This document shows, piece after piece, positions 10,613 to 21,576 of a DNA stretch of 64,000 nt (position 1 is its first letter; every line of letters begins with the position of its first letter). A model generated the notes under the pieces. It saw only the letters and a program-made list of their open reading frames with translations. It was not told where the DNA came from and made no database searches. Made by a program: the position numbers and the translations under genes. Where the stretch lies: contig CM067306.1 in NCBI GenBank assembly GCA_034231615.1, positions 37,417,571 to 37,481,570 of the forward strand. Direction: 5' to 3'. The DNA comes from Meghimatium bilineatum. Its lineage: Eukaryota; Mollusca; Gastropoda; Stylommatophora; Philomycidae.

Positions 10613-11621
10613 CATACTTCTAACACTATTAGTAAGTTGAAGGCAACCGTACATTTTTGAAATCGCTTCAAATGTTCAATATTTTCAATGTAGATTTCCT
10701 CTGAGCTGGAAAATGCACGTCTTCTAATTATTCTTTGCTAGAATTTGCATACGTTTTTCTTGTAGAAACTGTCAAGTTGTGTCGGAAAATAAAGCTCTTT
10801 ATAATGACCCAATTTGAGGGCGATGAAACCGGTGAAGAGTGAAAACACGTTTCCGAAACGTTTTCAAGGTGACGATGAAACATTTACAACATTTTTTACA
10901 AAACGTTAAAAGTGCATTGGCCAGAAAAATCTTATTCAAGAAGTGATAGACGAGGAAAACATGTAGAAAAAAGGAAACGTCAATCCAAACAGAAATCTCG
11001 ATTTTCATGTTCGTTGAAGAAATGTCACTGCCAGTTAGACTACACATAAATATAATGTGGCAGTGTTTATTTTACATTCTACACAACATGTCTAGGCAGA
11101 ATTATTAGGAAATAAAACTACAGAGAAGCAAATACAGTTGAACATTAAACTAAGTGATACTAGTAATGATTTGAAAAAAGTATTTAATAAAAAATGAAAT
11201 ACATCTCGTATGCTTCCACGAGGAAGAAAGACAGAGAAAAAATAAGGAATACATGGTGATCAACAGAAGAGATATCAGAGGTCGGAGCATAATGTGTGTT
11301 CGTGAAGGAAAGATACCATAATATTATTGTGTGAGACAGAGCTAGTATAAGAATGACACATTCAGCCTAATGCGCCACTGACAAGAATACATTTTAGCAA
11401 CAGTATTGGGCTTAGTAGCAGCAGTAATAGTAATTTTAGTAGCTATAGCAGCAATAGAAACTCCTGAACCCGAGCACTCAAATACTCCAGCGCCGTCCAA
11501 AACACAAGCTCTCAAAATGCACGTCCCCAGAACCCAAGGATCCGCCCCCACCCGAACCCAAGCCCTCTAGAATCCAATTGCACTCAATTTGAATGAATTA
11601 AAATTACTACTGTTTTACCGG
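10613..11621. other. no recognised feature
   Basis: AT-rich to mixed sequence. Around 11400-11590 there is a CA- and C-rich stretch (CCCGAACCCAAGCCCT) of unknown origin. No gene signal was found. Confidence 0.45.
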
Positions 11622-11825
11622 TTCGACCACCTAATCAAAATGGAACCATTTGTCATTCAATCAGTAACCTTCACACACAAAAAATCATCTGAAAGGAGAA
11701 ACAGAGGAAGCCAGAGACGAAGATGGATAGATGACATCAGAGAAATACTAGAACACCAAGGCTACACTATGGCAGCGACATCACAGTTAGCGAATGAAAG
11801 AATTCGGCTCCCCATGACGTCTAAA
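11622..11825 (+). mobile_element. LINE C-terminal fragment
   Basis: Frame RFDHLIKMEP, then SQRRRWIDDIREILEHQG and AATSQLANERIRLP. This is the WFGHxxR and GRPRRRWxDDIRExL layout of LINE C-termini. It resembles the ATAGACA-tailed copies in spacing (DIL, H, G, then ERK/ERI) but is a different subfamily. Confidence 0.6.
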
Positions 11826-11874
11826 AGCAAACATGGATAAGACAAGACAGTCTTACCTAAACAACCAAACAAAA

Positions 11875-11943
11875 TAAGTAGATCTCCAGTGGGCTCCAGG
11901 TCACTCACAAATCAGGGGAAATGAGATAGCAAAATGTCATAAC
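11875..11943 (+). mobile_element. RNase H fragment of an I-like LINE
   Basis: Reads LQWAPGHSQIRGNEIAKCHN, which matches the C-terminal RNase H motif WxPGHxxIxGNExAD of I-superclade LINEs. Only about 23 residues remain before a microsatellite. Confidence 0.5.
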
Positions 11944-11945
11944 AG

Positions 11946-12142
11946 TGACACTAATAGTAGTGGTTGTAACAGCAATAGTTATAGCAGTGGTGGTAGTAGT
12001 AAGTAGTGAAATACAAGCAATAGTAATAGTAGTACTGACGGTAGTAGGTGCAGGAATAGTAGTAGTAATGGAAGTAGTGAAGCTGGTAGTAGCAATAATA
12101 GTAGCATCATCTTTAATAGAAGTAGCAGTAGTGTTGGTAGTG

Positions 12143-12175
<33 letters not shown>

Positions 12176-12236
12176 AATGTAGTAGTAGTAGTAGTTGTTG
12201 TTGTATTTGTTGTTATTATTGTAGCTATTCTTTTGA
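11946..12236. repeat. degenerate GTA/TAG trinucleotide tract
   Basis: It becomes pure near 12140-12200 (AGT triplets) and passes into TTG triplets. It starts where the RNase H fragment ends. Confidence 0.9.
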
Positions 12237-12531
12237 TGATAAAGTAATTCCCTTCGCTGTGACCAGGAAACTCTTGCCAGCCAATAGCGTCTCGGATATA
12301 TACCCAGGTCCTCTTCAGTTGAGTAGCCGAGGTAATATCCGAACTCGTATAAGGTTTGTTGTCGCAAAGGGATTGATGTCTTCTTCTTCTGTTCGCAGTT
12401 TAACATGTCTACACAGGACGTTGGAGTGGCTGAGTAACGGAGGTGTATAGATGCGTGTTTAGTCACCGAAGGAAGATATTCCACTGTGACCGTCTCCCAG
12501 TATAACCACGTCCTGTTAGGGGCGTAGTAAT

Positions 12532-12760
12532 AAAGTAAAGGAAACCATATCATTTATTAATGCCGTAGGGGTGCGAGATGTTAGCGAGCTCACATTTCAG
12601 AGGCTCTGCAAATGAGGGCGGTAGCCATCTCCTCTCCCTCGCAGTCTTTACTTCCCGGGTTAATCCGGTACACATTTATGGCTGGGTCGACCCGGGAGTG
12701 AACCGAGGACCACTCATATGTGAATCCGGTGGGCTAACCACTGCGCTAACGCGGCTCTCC
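12532..12760 (-). mobile_element. tRNA-headed SINE (family T), copy 1
   Basis: On the minus strand it starts GGAGAGCCGCGTTAGCGCAG, with A-box-like TAGCGCAGTGGTTAGC. It then holds GGGTCGACCCAG-type sequence, GGATTAACCCGGGAAGTAAA, GCCCTCATTTGCAGAGCCTC and the end GGCATTAATAAATG. The flanks GCGTAGTA at 12522-12529 and 12764-12771 look like a short target duplication. Confidence 0.85.
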
Positions 12761-13017
12761 AGGAGCGTAGTATATACATCTGAGTCAACTATCTCATCAC
12801 TCTTCTGATCTATTGACCCATCTTTAGTAAAGGTATATCTAGCATATCCTGACACTCAGGAGAATGCCACAAAAGGACACAGACGCAGTGTCAGCTATCC
12901 TACATCTCGTGGTCATCTATGGAGACCATTTGACAGAAAACAAAAGTAAGAAATCGAGAATAGACGTGCAGTGACAATAATGATTTTTTCACAGGGCACA
13001 GCTTGCCTGATTATTTT

Positions 13018-13085
13018 CTAACTCTCCTTAGCAGCCCTTTACGACATGTATGAACAGAAGACAGTTACTTTATTCTCTGCACTAT
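13018..13085 (-). mobile_element. diverged GAAG-tailed SINE fragment
   Basis: CTCCTTAGCAGCCCTTTACG ACATGTATG followed by AACAG...TTCTCTGC resembles the TTAGTCGCCTTTTACGACAT block of the SINE read on the minus strand. Other SINE parts are missing. The rest of 12761-13655 shows nothing recognisable. Confidence 0.4.
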
Positions 13086-13659
13086 GAGTGAGAATCCAAG
13101 CCCCTGTTGCCAGTTACCATACAAGCGAAAATGCCAGATAAACCAAAGATGAACCAAAGCTAGATTCAATCTAAGAAATCTGAACAACCCGATTTACTGA
13201 AAAGAGCATTATTTTCTAATTTGGCTTCCTTTGTCCTTAATTTTTGGCAACATCTAATCGTTAAGCAAACATAACTAATGAAAACACAGAGAAACTGGAT
13301 GTTGGGGATCATTTCCGCCAAACAATACAGCCCAAACAGACAATACAAGAATGTGACTTGCACAACTTGCTTCGTAAAATCTCGATGATACTAGATGAAC
13401 TAAAAAATTGCGGGAACTTGTTAACATTATTTGAAATTCATCTTGTGTAATTGTGTCTTGTGAGGCTCAGCAAACGTGATCTGAACCGATGTGTGTTCCA
13501 GGGATTGATGTCATAAAAGAGGTATAAAGATTTTGATATGAGGTCAGATTTTGAGTTGCCAGGATGTAACACGTGAACAAATTTACATCCGTTACAGAAA
13601 TATTAAAATGTAATGAAATATACACTTTTTAAAATAACTTCGAAATATGTTTAAAAAAA

Positions 13660-14225
13660 CGTATCTATCTATCTATTTGCTAAACCCCTTGTTGCCTTTC
13701 AGCGTCAGGGGTAGAAGAGTTTTCTGGAGACGTCCCTCTTGTGTGCTGAGTATATTGTGGAATTTGTCGTCTATTTCAGTGGTCCATCGTTTTCGTGGTC
13801 GCCCTCTAAGTCTGCCTTCACTGTATCTGTGTAATATAGATTGCTGTAGTATGCTGTCCGATGGTAGTCTGCTGGTGTGTACAAACCATTTGATCTGTTG
13901 TCTCTTAATACGAAGACCGGATTGGTGCCGGTTTTTTGTCGAATGTCCTAATTCCTCACCCTGTCTCTTAACGATATTCCTGGAATTCTGCTTAAGCATG
14001 CCATTTCAGCTGTCACAAGTTTAAGTTTGTCTTGTGCTGTCATTGTCCATGTTTGGCTTTGGTAGCACAGCGTTGACATAATAATCTTTTTGAACAGTGT
14101 TATTTTAGTGTTTAAATCTACATTTCTGTTTCTGAAGATTGGTGTCATTTGCAATAGGGCTTGGTATGCTTTACTACATCTGTTGTGTATTTCTTTTTTT
14201 ATAAACCATCATGCTCAAAATTATA
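13660..14225 (-). mobile_element. LINE thumb and C-terminus, TAGA-tailed family
   Basis: Minus-strand pieces in order: QMTPIFRNRNVDLNTK, LCYQSQTWTM (thumb), AEMACLSRIPGISLRDRVRN, RQQIKWFVHTSRLPSDS, and LRGRPRKRWTTEID. The element ends with TAGATAGATAGATA at 13660-13676. The order corresponds to the region after the reverse transcriptase palm. Two frame changes separate the pieces. The 26 and 54 kb relics are the same type. Confidence 0.7.
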
Positions 14226-14754
14226 ACCGCTATTGCTTCACAAAACTTGTTGTTGTTGTTGTCCCCAGGACAAAGCAGTTCCTTCTTACTTCCTATCTGT
14301 AATGGTGTCAATTTTCTCGATAGCTTTATTTCACATTCAGATGTCTCAGCTGTGTAAAATTTCTTTTAGAAGTAATATCTGATTCAGAGGAGGGGTTAAT
14401 TATTTTTTTCTTCTGTGTTTTTTTGTTGGCTACTCTACATTTCTGCAAAATACTGAGTTGAAGTTGTAAACTTCAACTTGACAGGAACCAGGCATCCTCT
14501 CCTGTCTGAGGTATAAACAGGAATTCAGCACTATCTCACTGGAATGAGTGTAACAGTGTTATGCAATCTACACCATCAAAGGCAACTCTACACTTGTGCA
14601 TGGTTAACATATTTGTCAGATTCTGAACTTCCCTAGGAATTGTCACTTTCTGTATAGAGTTGCCTGTCACAAAACCCAATATGGCAACTGTTCATAGCCG
14701 GGACACTACATACACGCTGGCAAAGTGGAGCATGGGGATGAATCTGATCAAGTT
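14226..14754. other. no recognised feature
   Basis: AT-rich. A small perfect stem, AGTTGAAGTT and AACTTCAACT, lies near 14457-14480. No gene or element was identified. Confidence 0.45.
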
Positions 14755-15765
14755 CCCTAATCTAGCACCCGTATCCAATTTCCTCATCTAATTGCCTCAT
14801 CTAGTTCCCTCATAATTCCCTCATCTAGTTCTCTAATCTAGTTCCATCATCTAGTTCCCTCATCTAGTTTCCTCATCTAGTTACCGCATCTAGTTCTCAC
14901 ATTTAGTTTCCTCATCTAGTTCTCTCATCTAATTCCCTCACCTAGTGCCCTCGTCAAGTTATTTCATTAGTTCCCTCATTTAGTTCCCTCATCTAGCTAC
15001 CACATTTAGCTTTCACATCTAGTCCCCTAAGCTAGTTCTTTCATATAGTTTCCCCATCTACTTCTCTCATTTTGTTCTCTTCTCTAATTGCCTCATCTAG
15101 CTCCCGTATCTAGTTCCCTGATCTAGTTGCCTCATCTAGTTCCCTCATGTAGTTTCCATATCTAGTTTCTTCATCTAGCTCTCTCAACTAGTTATCTCAT
15201 CTCGTGTTCCATCATCTAGTTTCTCAACTAATTCCCTCACCTAGTGCCCTCATCAAGTTATTTCATTAGTTCACTCATTTAGTTTCCTCATCTAGCTACC
15301 ACATTTAGCTCTCACATCTAGTTCCATCGTCTAGTTCTCTCATGTAGTTCTCTCATCTAGTTCCTACATCTAGTTCCCTGATCTAGTTGCCTCATGTAGT
15401 TCCCTCATCTAGTTTTCATAGCTAGTTTCTATATCTAGTTCCTTCACCTAGTTCTCTCATCTGGTGTTCCCTCATCTAGTTCTCTCATCAGGTGTTTCCT
15501 CATCTAATTCCCTAAACTAAATCCCTCACCTAGTGCCCTCATAAAGTTATTTATTAGTTCCTCATCTAGTTTCCTCTTCTACCTCTCTCAACTAGTTCCC
15601 TCATGTAGTTTCCTCTTCTAGTTACAACATCTAGCTATAGCATCTAGTACCATCATCTAGGTCTCATGTAGTTCCGTCATCTAGTTCCCTCATATAACTC
15701 TCTCATCTAGTTCCCTTATCTAGTTCTCTCATCTAGTTCTCTCATTTTGTTCCGTCATCAATGTT
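14755..15765. repeat. degenerate 13-15-bp array with a roughly 300-bp superstructure
   Basis: About 1 kb of units like CTCATCTAGTTCC with many variants. A longer pattern (CTCACCTAGTGCCCTC, then a TTATTTCATTAG-like unit, then CTAGCTACCACATTTAGC) recurs near 14937, 15236 and 15528. Confidence 0.9.
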
Positions 15766-15850
15766 AGAGTTTCTGAATGTCACACCATAGAAGGAAATTA
15801 AAGTGTAAATGTGAAATTCCGTGGGTCTTTCACAAAAGGATAAGCTCATT

Positions 15851-16437
15851 ATTTTGTTCCAAATTTCGCCTATATTGACCTGTCATCTACTGAGAGTTGT
15901 GTTCCAAATTTCGCCTGTATTGACCTGCCATCTACTGAGAGTTTTGTTCCAAATTTCGCCTGTATTGACCTGTCATCTACTGAGAGTTGTGTTCCAAATT
16001 TCACCTGTATTGACCTGCCTTCTACTGAGAGTTTTGTTCCAAATTTCGCCTGTATTGACCTGCCATCTACTGAGAGTTTTGTTCCAAGTTTCACCTGTAT
16101 TGACCTGCCATCTACTGAGAGTTGTGTTCCAAATTTCACCTGTATTGACCTGTCATCTACTGAGAGTTGTGTTCCAAATTTCCCCGGTATTGACCTGCCA
16201 TCTACTGAGAGTTGTGTTCCAAATTTCACATGTATTGACCTGCCATCTACTGAGAGTTTTGTTCCAAATTTCACCTGTATTGACCTGCCATCTACTGAGA
16301 GTTTTGTTCCAAATTTCCCCGGTATTGACCTGCCATCTACTGAGAGTTGTGTTCCAAATTTCGCCTGTATTGACCTGCCATTTACTGAGAGTTTAGTTCC
16401 AAATTTCGCCTGTATTGACCTGCCATCTACTGAGAGT
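15851..16437. repeat. 45-bp minisatellite, 13 copies
   Basis: The unit holds GTTCCAAATTTCGCCTGTAT followed by TGACCTGCCATCTACTGAGA and GTTTT. It is well conserved. Open frames on both strands are artefacts of the 45-bp period. Confidence 0.97.
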
Positions 16438-16619
16438 GTACTTTATGGTTGGTCTTATATACCAAAATAGTCAGACCTTCCGTATGAGTACGCAACAGTA
16501 GCTAAATGAGCGTCACTTAAAAACACGAATTTGTAATCCAATATAAAAAAAGCCATGTCAGAACGCAAGCACTACATACAACTATGTCCAGCTAATCTGC
16601 ATGAATTTTAGAATCAAGT

Positions 16620-16760
16620 CATACAACAAAATGTCATGTATGCATAATTTGATGTCAATGCTAAAACATACATTTTAAGTCAAAGCTAAAATATAAATTT
16701 GAAATCAAGGCTATAACATAAATTTGCAGTCTAGGCTATATAATAAATTTTACTTCACCA
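16620..16760. repeat. short degenerate array, about 29-bp unit
   Basis: Recurring AAATTTGAAATCAAGGCTA-like units with changes in every copy. Confidence 0.5.
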
Positions 16761-16762
16761 CT

Positions 16763-17132
16763 AGAATAAATAAATAAATAAATAAATAAATATACATATT
16801 CATTCATTCATTCATTTTCCTATTGCGCTGAGGTCAGCGGCAAAGGGCTGAGGTCAGATCTCTCCAATTCTCTCTGTACAAAGCTATTCTGAGAAGTTCT
16901 TGAATAGTATGGATATTGATTGTTTTACTATCTATTGTTCTTCTGAGTGTTTCTTTCGGTCTACCCCTTGCTCTTTTGCCTATAGGTATCCATTCAAGAG
17001 ATTGGTGGTGTATTCTGTTGATATCTGCGCATAGGACATGCTAGATGTAGGTCCGACGGCGTTTTCTGATAGCATTTGTGATGAAATTTTGTTTGAATGA
17101 CAAAGAATTGGAATGAACTGACTTCTGTTACT

Positions 17133-17136
<4 letters not shown>
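16763..17136 (-). mobile_element. LINE C-terminus, GAAT-tailed family, copy 1
   Basis: On the minus strand: FITNAIRKRRRTYI, HVLCADINRIHHQSLEWIPI, GKRARGRPKETLRRTI, then WRDLTSAL. The element ends with GAATGAATGAATGAAT followed by an ATTT/AAAT run. It matches 26746-27300 closely. At the 5' side it stops at a TA microsatellite. Confidence 0.75.

Positions 17137-17220
<84 letters not shown>
17137..17220. repeat. TA dinucleotide microsatellite
   Basis: About 41 uninterrupted TA units between two LINE relics. Confidence 0.98.
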
Positions 17221-17221
<1 letters not shown>

Positions 17222-17222
<1 letters not shown>

Positions 17223-17590
17223 CTTGCAGTAGCAGGTTGTCAAACTAATATTTTCTTTTCTCACGTTGTCACCCTCTGTCTCTGTTGCCTTCAATTTCGC
17301 TTGTTGTGACTATGTTCTCCAAACCTGCCTGTCTAATGAAGTGGCAAAAAAAAGACAATTGTCTTTTTCTTATATTATTGATTAAGGTCCGTTTCGCATT
17401 TAACTCTTTTAACACCTCTACGTTAGTTTTTCTGGCAGTCCATGGTATTCTTAGCATTCTTCTGTAGAACTACATCTCTGTTGCTTCCAATCTCCCACTT
17501 TCCAGTTTGTTTATTGTCCAAGACTCGCACCCATATGTTAGTATAGGGGTTATATAGCACTGCAGAACTCTCTTTCTCACCTCTAATGAC
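17222..17590 (-). mobile_element. RTE-like LINE C-terminal relic
   Basis: Minus-strand reading MLRIPWTARKTNVEVLKELN, then RTLINNIRKRQLSFFCHFIR and GLENIVTTSEIEGNRDRG. This is the typical post-palm region (MLRISWT...NEEV, RQLxFFGH, GKIEGxRxRGRQR). One frame is open for about 60 codons and the remainder is broken. Confidence 0.75.
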
Positions 17591-17994
17591 AAAGTCATAT
17601 TACACAATATATGTTTTCATTTTTATGAATGTTGTTTTATATTTTGTATATATATATATATGATTTCTAAGTCACAACTTTTAAAAAACATTTTAAATTA
17701 AAAAAAAAAATGACATTCTCTAGAAATGGCACCTTGAGATATGCCACGTAAACTTGTGCACAAACATTGACTGCGTGAGTAAACATCCTCGAGCAGATGT
17801 CAACATAAATCAAGATTATTTCCTTGATGTGTGGGCATTTCATGTGATTAGTGCCACTGTTCAAGCAATACATTGTACATAAATACAAGTAGATTATTGC
17901 GTGAAATACACAAATAAGCAATTTGATTGAGAATGCGTGCAATTTTGGTTGGGTTTGGGTGAAGAAATTTTGTGTTGTGTCTCCGAGGACACAA
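17591..17994. other. no recognised feature
   Basis: AT-rich, with a short TATATA run near 17645 and a poly-A/T patch near 17690. Confidence 0.45.
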
Positions 17995-18830
17995 GAGTAA
18001 AAATGTGAGAAAAATCTAAAGAGGGCGAGAGAGATGAGGAAGAGATGAAGAGCTATAGAGCATGAAAATAGTGGGACAGAGGGAGTGTGAGAAAATGTGT
18101 GAGAAGGAATAAGAGGTGAAATGAGTGGGAGGTAAGGAGTGAAAGAGCTAAAAGGAATGAAAGAGAAAGGAGTGGGAAAGAGGGAGTTAGAGAGCTAACA
18201 GGAAGGGGGAGAAAGAGCTAAAATGAGTGGGAGGAGAGATATAGCTGAAAGTAGTGAAGAGGGAGTAATAGAGCTAATAGAGTGGGGGACAAAGTGAGCT
18301 AAAGGAGTGAGGGAGAGGGAAGTGAGATAAATAAAAAAGAGTGGGGGAAATGGATGGAGAGAGCTAAAATGAGTGGAAAGTGAGTGTGAGCTAAATGAGT
18401 GGGAGAGCTAAAAGGAGTGGAAAGGGGAATTATAATGAGTGAGAAAGAGCGAATGAGAGCAAAAAGCATTGACTGAGTGTTGAAAGAGCGAAAGAAGTGA
18501 AATAATTAAATGAGAGTGGGGAAGATGGAGTGCGAGAGCTAAATGAAGTGGGAAGGAGAGAGTGGGAGAATTAAATGTAGTGAGAGGGAGGGAGTGAAAG
18601 AGCTAAAAGTTTTGGGAAGGAGTTAAAGAGTTCAATGAAGTGGGAGGATGGAGTGAGAGAACCAGGTATTAGCAGGGGAGTGAAAGAGCTAAATGAAGTG
18701 GGAGTGGGAGGAAGTGAGATAACTACAAGTAGTGGGAGGGTGGGAGTGAAAGAGCTAAAAGAGTGTCAAAGAGGAAATGAGAGAGTTAAATCTGGGAGAG
18801 TGGAATTAAGATATTTAAAAATAGTGAGAG
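17995..18830. repeat. degenerate purine-rich array
   Basis: About 840 bp almost entirely of purines on the plus strand, built from variants of GAGTGGGAG and GAGCTAAATGAAGTGGGAG. The period is roughly 25-30 bp but irregular. Confidence 0.85.
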
Positions 18831-19182
18831 ATTGAAAGAAAAATGCAAGTAATGTAGAGAGAAAGATAAAATAAAGTAAGAAAAAGTTTGATAGAGAAAT
18901 AAAGAATGATTTTTAAAAGAAATTGAAGACTCGGTTCATTAACTCTGGAATTCAGGTACCAATATAACAATTGTATAGATCTATCAATTACGCCGGTAAA
19001 CCAATCAATCCTTATTGTATTTTGTGTTCCAAGTTTATTAATCCCACGAGTACCAAAGGATTGTACATTTGACAAGTAACTCGCATGAATGTAGCTAAGG
19101 AAATTAGTGTTCAGCCGAGACTGTCGGCAGTAAAGACATCTGTACGGAAAGTAAACAAGCCTTCATTTGTGTCTTTTTTATT

Positions 19183-19255
19183 TATTATTGTCGTGTTTTC
19201 GTTGGTCAATATTTATATACGTGGAGTCGCATGTCAAAAAAGAGAAGCCAAGGCT
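19183..19255. mobile_element. short TIR element (MITE), partial copy
   Basis: The left end TTATTGTCGTGTTTTCGTTG and the core GTGGAGTCGCATG match copy 1 at 7953-8051. The right inverted repeat is not preserved. Confidence 0.45.
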
Positions 19256-19388
19256 GGATATACACAAAAGTCAGCTTTTCAGGTAATGTTTACTTTCTGT
19301 ACACAGGTCTATACTGGAATCTGGCTATGATTAAGCCTTACTTAATTTTCAAGTACTCAATTGTTCTTTAACAACAAAAATCAGATTG

Positions 19389-19623
19389 CAGTAGACGGGA
19401 TTTGAACCGGGTCTGTTCAGCTGGCACCTATTCGCCTTGCAACTTGAGTCAATACGTGAGTTTTGCTGTTGTCTGTGCTTCGATGCACCTGTTCATATTT
19501 AAGCAACTTGAGAATATACACGTTGGAGGTATTGACTAAAATCATTTTTAGAGTTTTGAGGTGTTCGAATTCGAAAAATGTATAGGTGTCTGCTGAACGG
19601 ACCTGGTTCAAATCCTCTGTATT
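19389..19623. repeat. inverted pair of tRNA-like segments
   Basis: 19389-19428 read on the minus strand (GCTGAACAGACCCGGTTCAA) matches 19584-19623 on the plus strand (TGCTGAACGGACCTGGTTCA). Both contain a B-box-like GGTTCAAATCC. They are separated by about 155 bp. They could be two opposed SINE ends or a foldback. Confidence 0.5.
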
Positions 19624-19804
19624 ATTAGTCTCTCCATGTTACATCTGAAGCAACTTCGTTTCTGTTTACGTGTTATTTATGTTTACAAGTTAGACCTAAT
19701 GGTTTGTGTAGTACTAATGAGTAAAGGTATGTGTTATTGTTAAATGTTTGTGATATTTCTTACGGTTATGAATCAAGATCTTTGCTCTCTGAGTAAACAA
19801 ATAG

Positions 19805-20060
19805 ATGCCCAGTTTCAACCCTAATCTTAACCCTAGTAAAAAAAATATACTCAATTTCAACGCTAACTCTCATTCTAACCCTATCTCATTCTAACCCTAA
19901 CCCTAGAAAAAAAATAGTAGATTCTCAGATTCCACCCTAACACTAGTAAGCAAATAAATGTCCAGTTTGCCCCCTAACTCTAACCCTAACACTAGTGAAC
20001 AAAAATATTATGTTTCCACTCTAACCCTAACCCTTGCAAACAAAATAGATCAGTTTTCAA
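19805..20060. repeat. interstitial telomere-like repeats
   Basis: Clusters of CTAACCCTAACCCTAG are embedded in a degenerate unit of about 60 bp (AAACAAATAGAT, CAGTTTC). The hexamer CCCTAA is the complement of the animal telomere repeat TTAGGG. It is too degenerate to be a recent telomere. Confidence 0.8.
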
Positions 20061-20224
20061 ATAAGATGAAGTAGAGTATATTTGCTGATGGTTCCCATGA
20101 TTCGTTAACTGAACATTCGTTTCACTCTTCTCCGTAGACGTCCAATTTTTACTACTTAATTTTTTTTCTTTTAACCCACGGGGAACGCAAGCTAAGAACC
20201 ACTGTTACAGCATTTGATCTTATA

Positions 20225-20315
20225 GTATGAAACATTGTCATGGTTTCGATAATAGCTGAATACATAAAGGAAAACATACATATTGACGTTTCGACCAACG
20301 AAACATTACAACATA
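20225..20315 (-). repeat. dispersed CGAAACG hairpin repeat (R), copy
   Basis: On the minus strand: GTTTCGTTGGTCGAAACGTC, then TTATGTATTCAGCTATTATCGAAACC. It matches the arms of the foldback at 50658-50925 and the copy at 37035. Confidence 0.6.
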
Positions 20316-20800
20316 ATAATAATTATTATTAGGCATTAAATATAACACACAACGAATAATGAACGGCGCTCTCACGACTAACTTATCCGATCTCCAGGGT
20401 TGTGATATTTCACTCTTTGTTAACTGTGTCAGGTTGTGGTGAATGTGTCTTCTTCAATTGTGTTGCGACTGTATAAAAGGTGTTAGTGACGGAGGGATTT
20501 TGTGGTAACATTTGTTTTTTTAGGTCTTGTAGAGCAGAACATTCAATAAGGTGGTGTTTTACTGTTTCCTCCACTTGTCCGTTGCTGTAGTTGTATGGTC
20601 TGCGGTAACTATTTGTAAGGTTTTTGTTAAGTTGTACATGGTGTATTCGCAGCCTAAATATTGTGGTTTGATCTTTGCGGTGTAGTCTATTTATCCTGTA
20701 GTGTGGATTTGTTCGGGGTATGTCTGCATGTAGTATTCTTCATTTTGAGATCAGTGACCCAGCGGTTCATCCATTGTTGTTTACAGTGCGGCACTCTAAA
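20316..20800 (-). mobile_element. I-like LINE C-terminus
   Basis: Minus-strand frame LHRKDQTTIFRLRIHHVQLN, ETVKHHLIECSALQDLKKQM. This has the same layout as QQTTIFRLRTGHCRL...EHILQTCPLFDD in the long LINE at 28.5 kb, the small Cys/His end region after RNase H. It ends in a TAATAATAATTATTATT tail. It is decayed, and only the last 130 or so codons remain. Confidence 0.65.
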
Positions 20801-20812
20801 CAATCAGTTAAC

Positions 20813-21185
20813 AGAGCTAATTAAAGAAAAAAGTGCAACAGAGCTAATTAAAGAATGTGGCAACAGAGCTAATGAAGAAACGTGGCAACAAAGCTAATGA
20901 AGGAACGTGGCAACAAAGCTAATTAAAGAACTGGGCAAATAGCTAATGAAAGAACGAGGCGCAACAGAGCTAATGCAAGAACATGGCAACAGAGCTAATG
21001 AAGTAACGTGGCAACAGAACTAATGAAAGAAATGGCAACAAAGCTAATGAAAGAACGTGACAACATAGCTAATTAAAGTACTTGGCAACAGAGTTAATGA
21101 AGTAACGTGACAACAAAGCTAATACAAGAACATGGCAACAAAACTAATGAAAGAACGTGGCAACAAAGCTAATGATAGAACGTGA
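20813..21185. repeat. 25-bp minisatellite, about 15 copies
   Basis: Units like GCAACAAAGCTAATGAAGGA plus ACGTG, with frequent substitutions and 1-bp length changes. Confidence 0.95.
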
Positions 21186-21284
21186 CGGTAATTCGAAAAA
21201 GTACGAACGCTCTATACTCTTTTCGTTGTCTTTTCTGAGGGCTTCTTGTGAGTAACACAACTTCATTGTTCTGTTTCCAATTTT

Positions 21285-21525
21285 CGCCTATTTGGATTGC
21301 AAATTTCCTGCAGTTGTAACCGAATATGTATCATCAAGTGCCGCTACGTAACTAAGGTTGGCTGTAATAGACCTCAAACATCCTATTCCTCTTGTCTTGG
21401 CGGTGCACTCTTGTAGAATGTACCCTGTCCATCTCATGATGTTTCTCTCCCACGTATATCTCTGACTGCCTCTTACTCGCATTCACTCGATTTTACCATC
21501 AAGTAATGTCTTCAACGAGATGTCA
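21285..21525 (-). mobile_element. LINE C-terminal fragment
   Basis: Minus frame MRVRGSQRYTWERNIMRWTG, LQECTAKTRGIGCLRSITAN. This fits the GRGRPRxxxxxNIKxWTG and LQECxxxAxDRxxW pattern of LINE C-termini. About 65 codons are open. Confidence 0.6.
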
Positions 21526-21576
21526 CCTTTTACTATGTCCAAAATATTATATATTTTCGATTTTTATTTCCCTTTA

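Noticed and set aside
10266-11047. Three minus-strand frames of 76-83 codons
   Set aside because: The first two overlap the plus-strand LINE relic and are antisense shadows; the third (10799-11047) has no recognisable motif.
12375-12405. TCTTCTTCTTCTGTTCGCAG as a possible GAAG tail on the minus strand
   Set aside because: Neither the SINE nor the LINE sequence expected upstream of such a tail is recognisable, so it may be chance low complexity.
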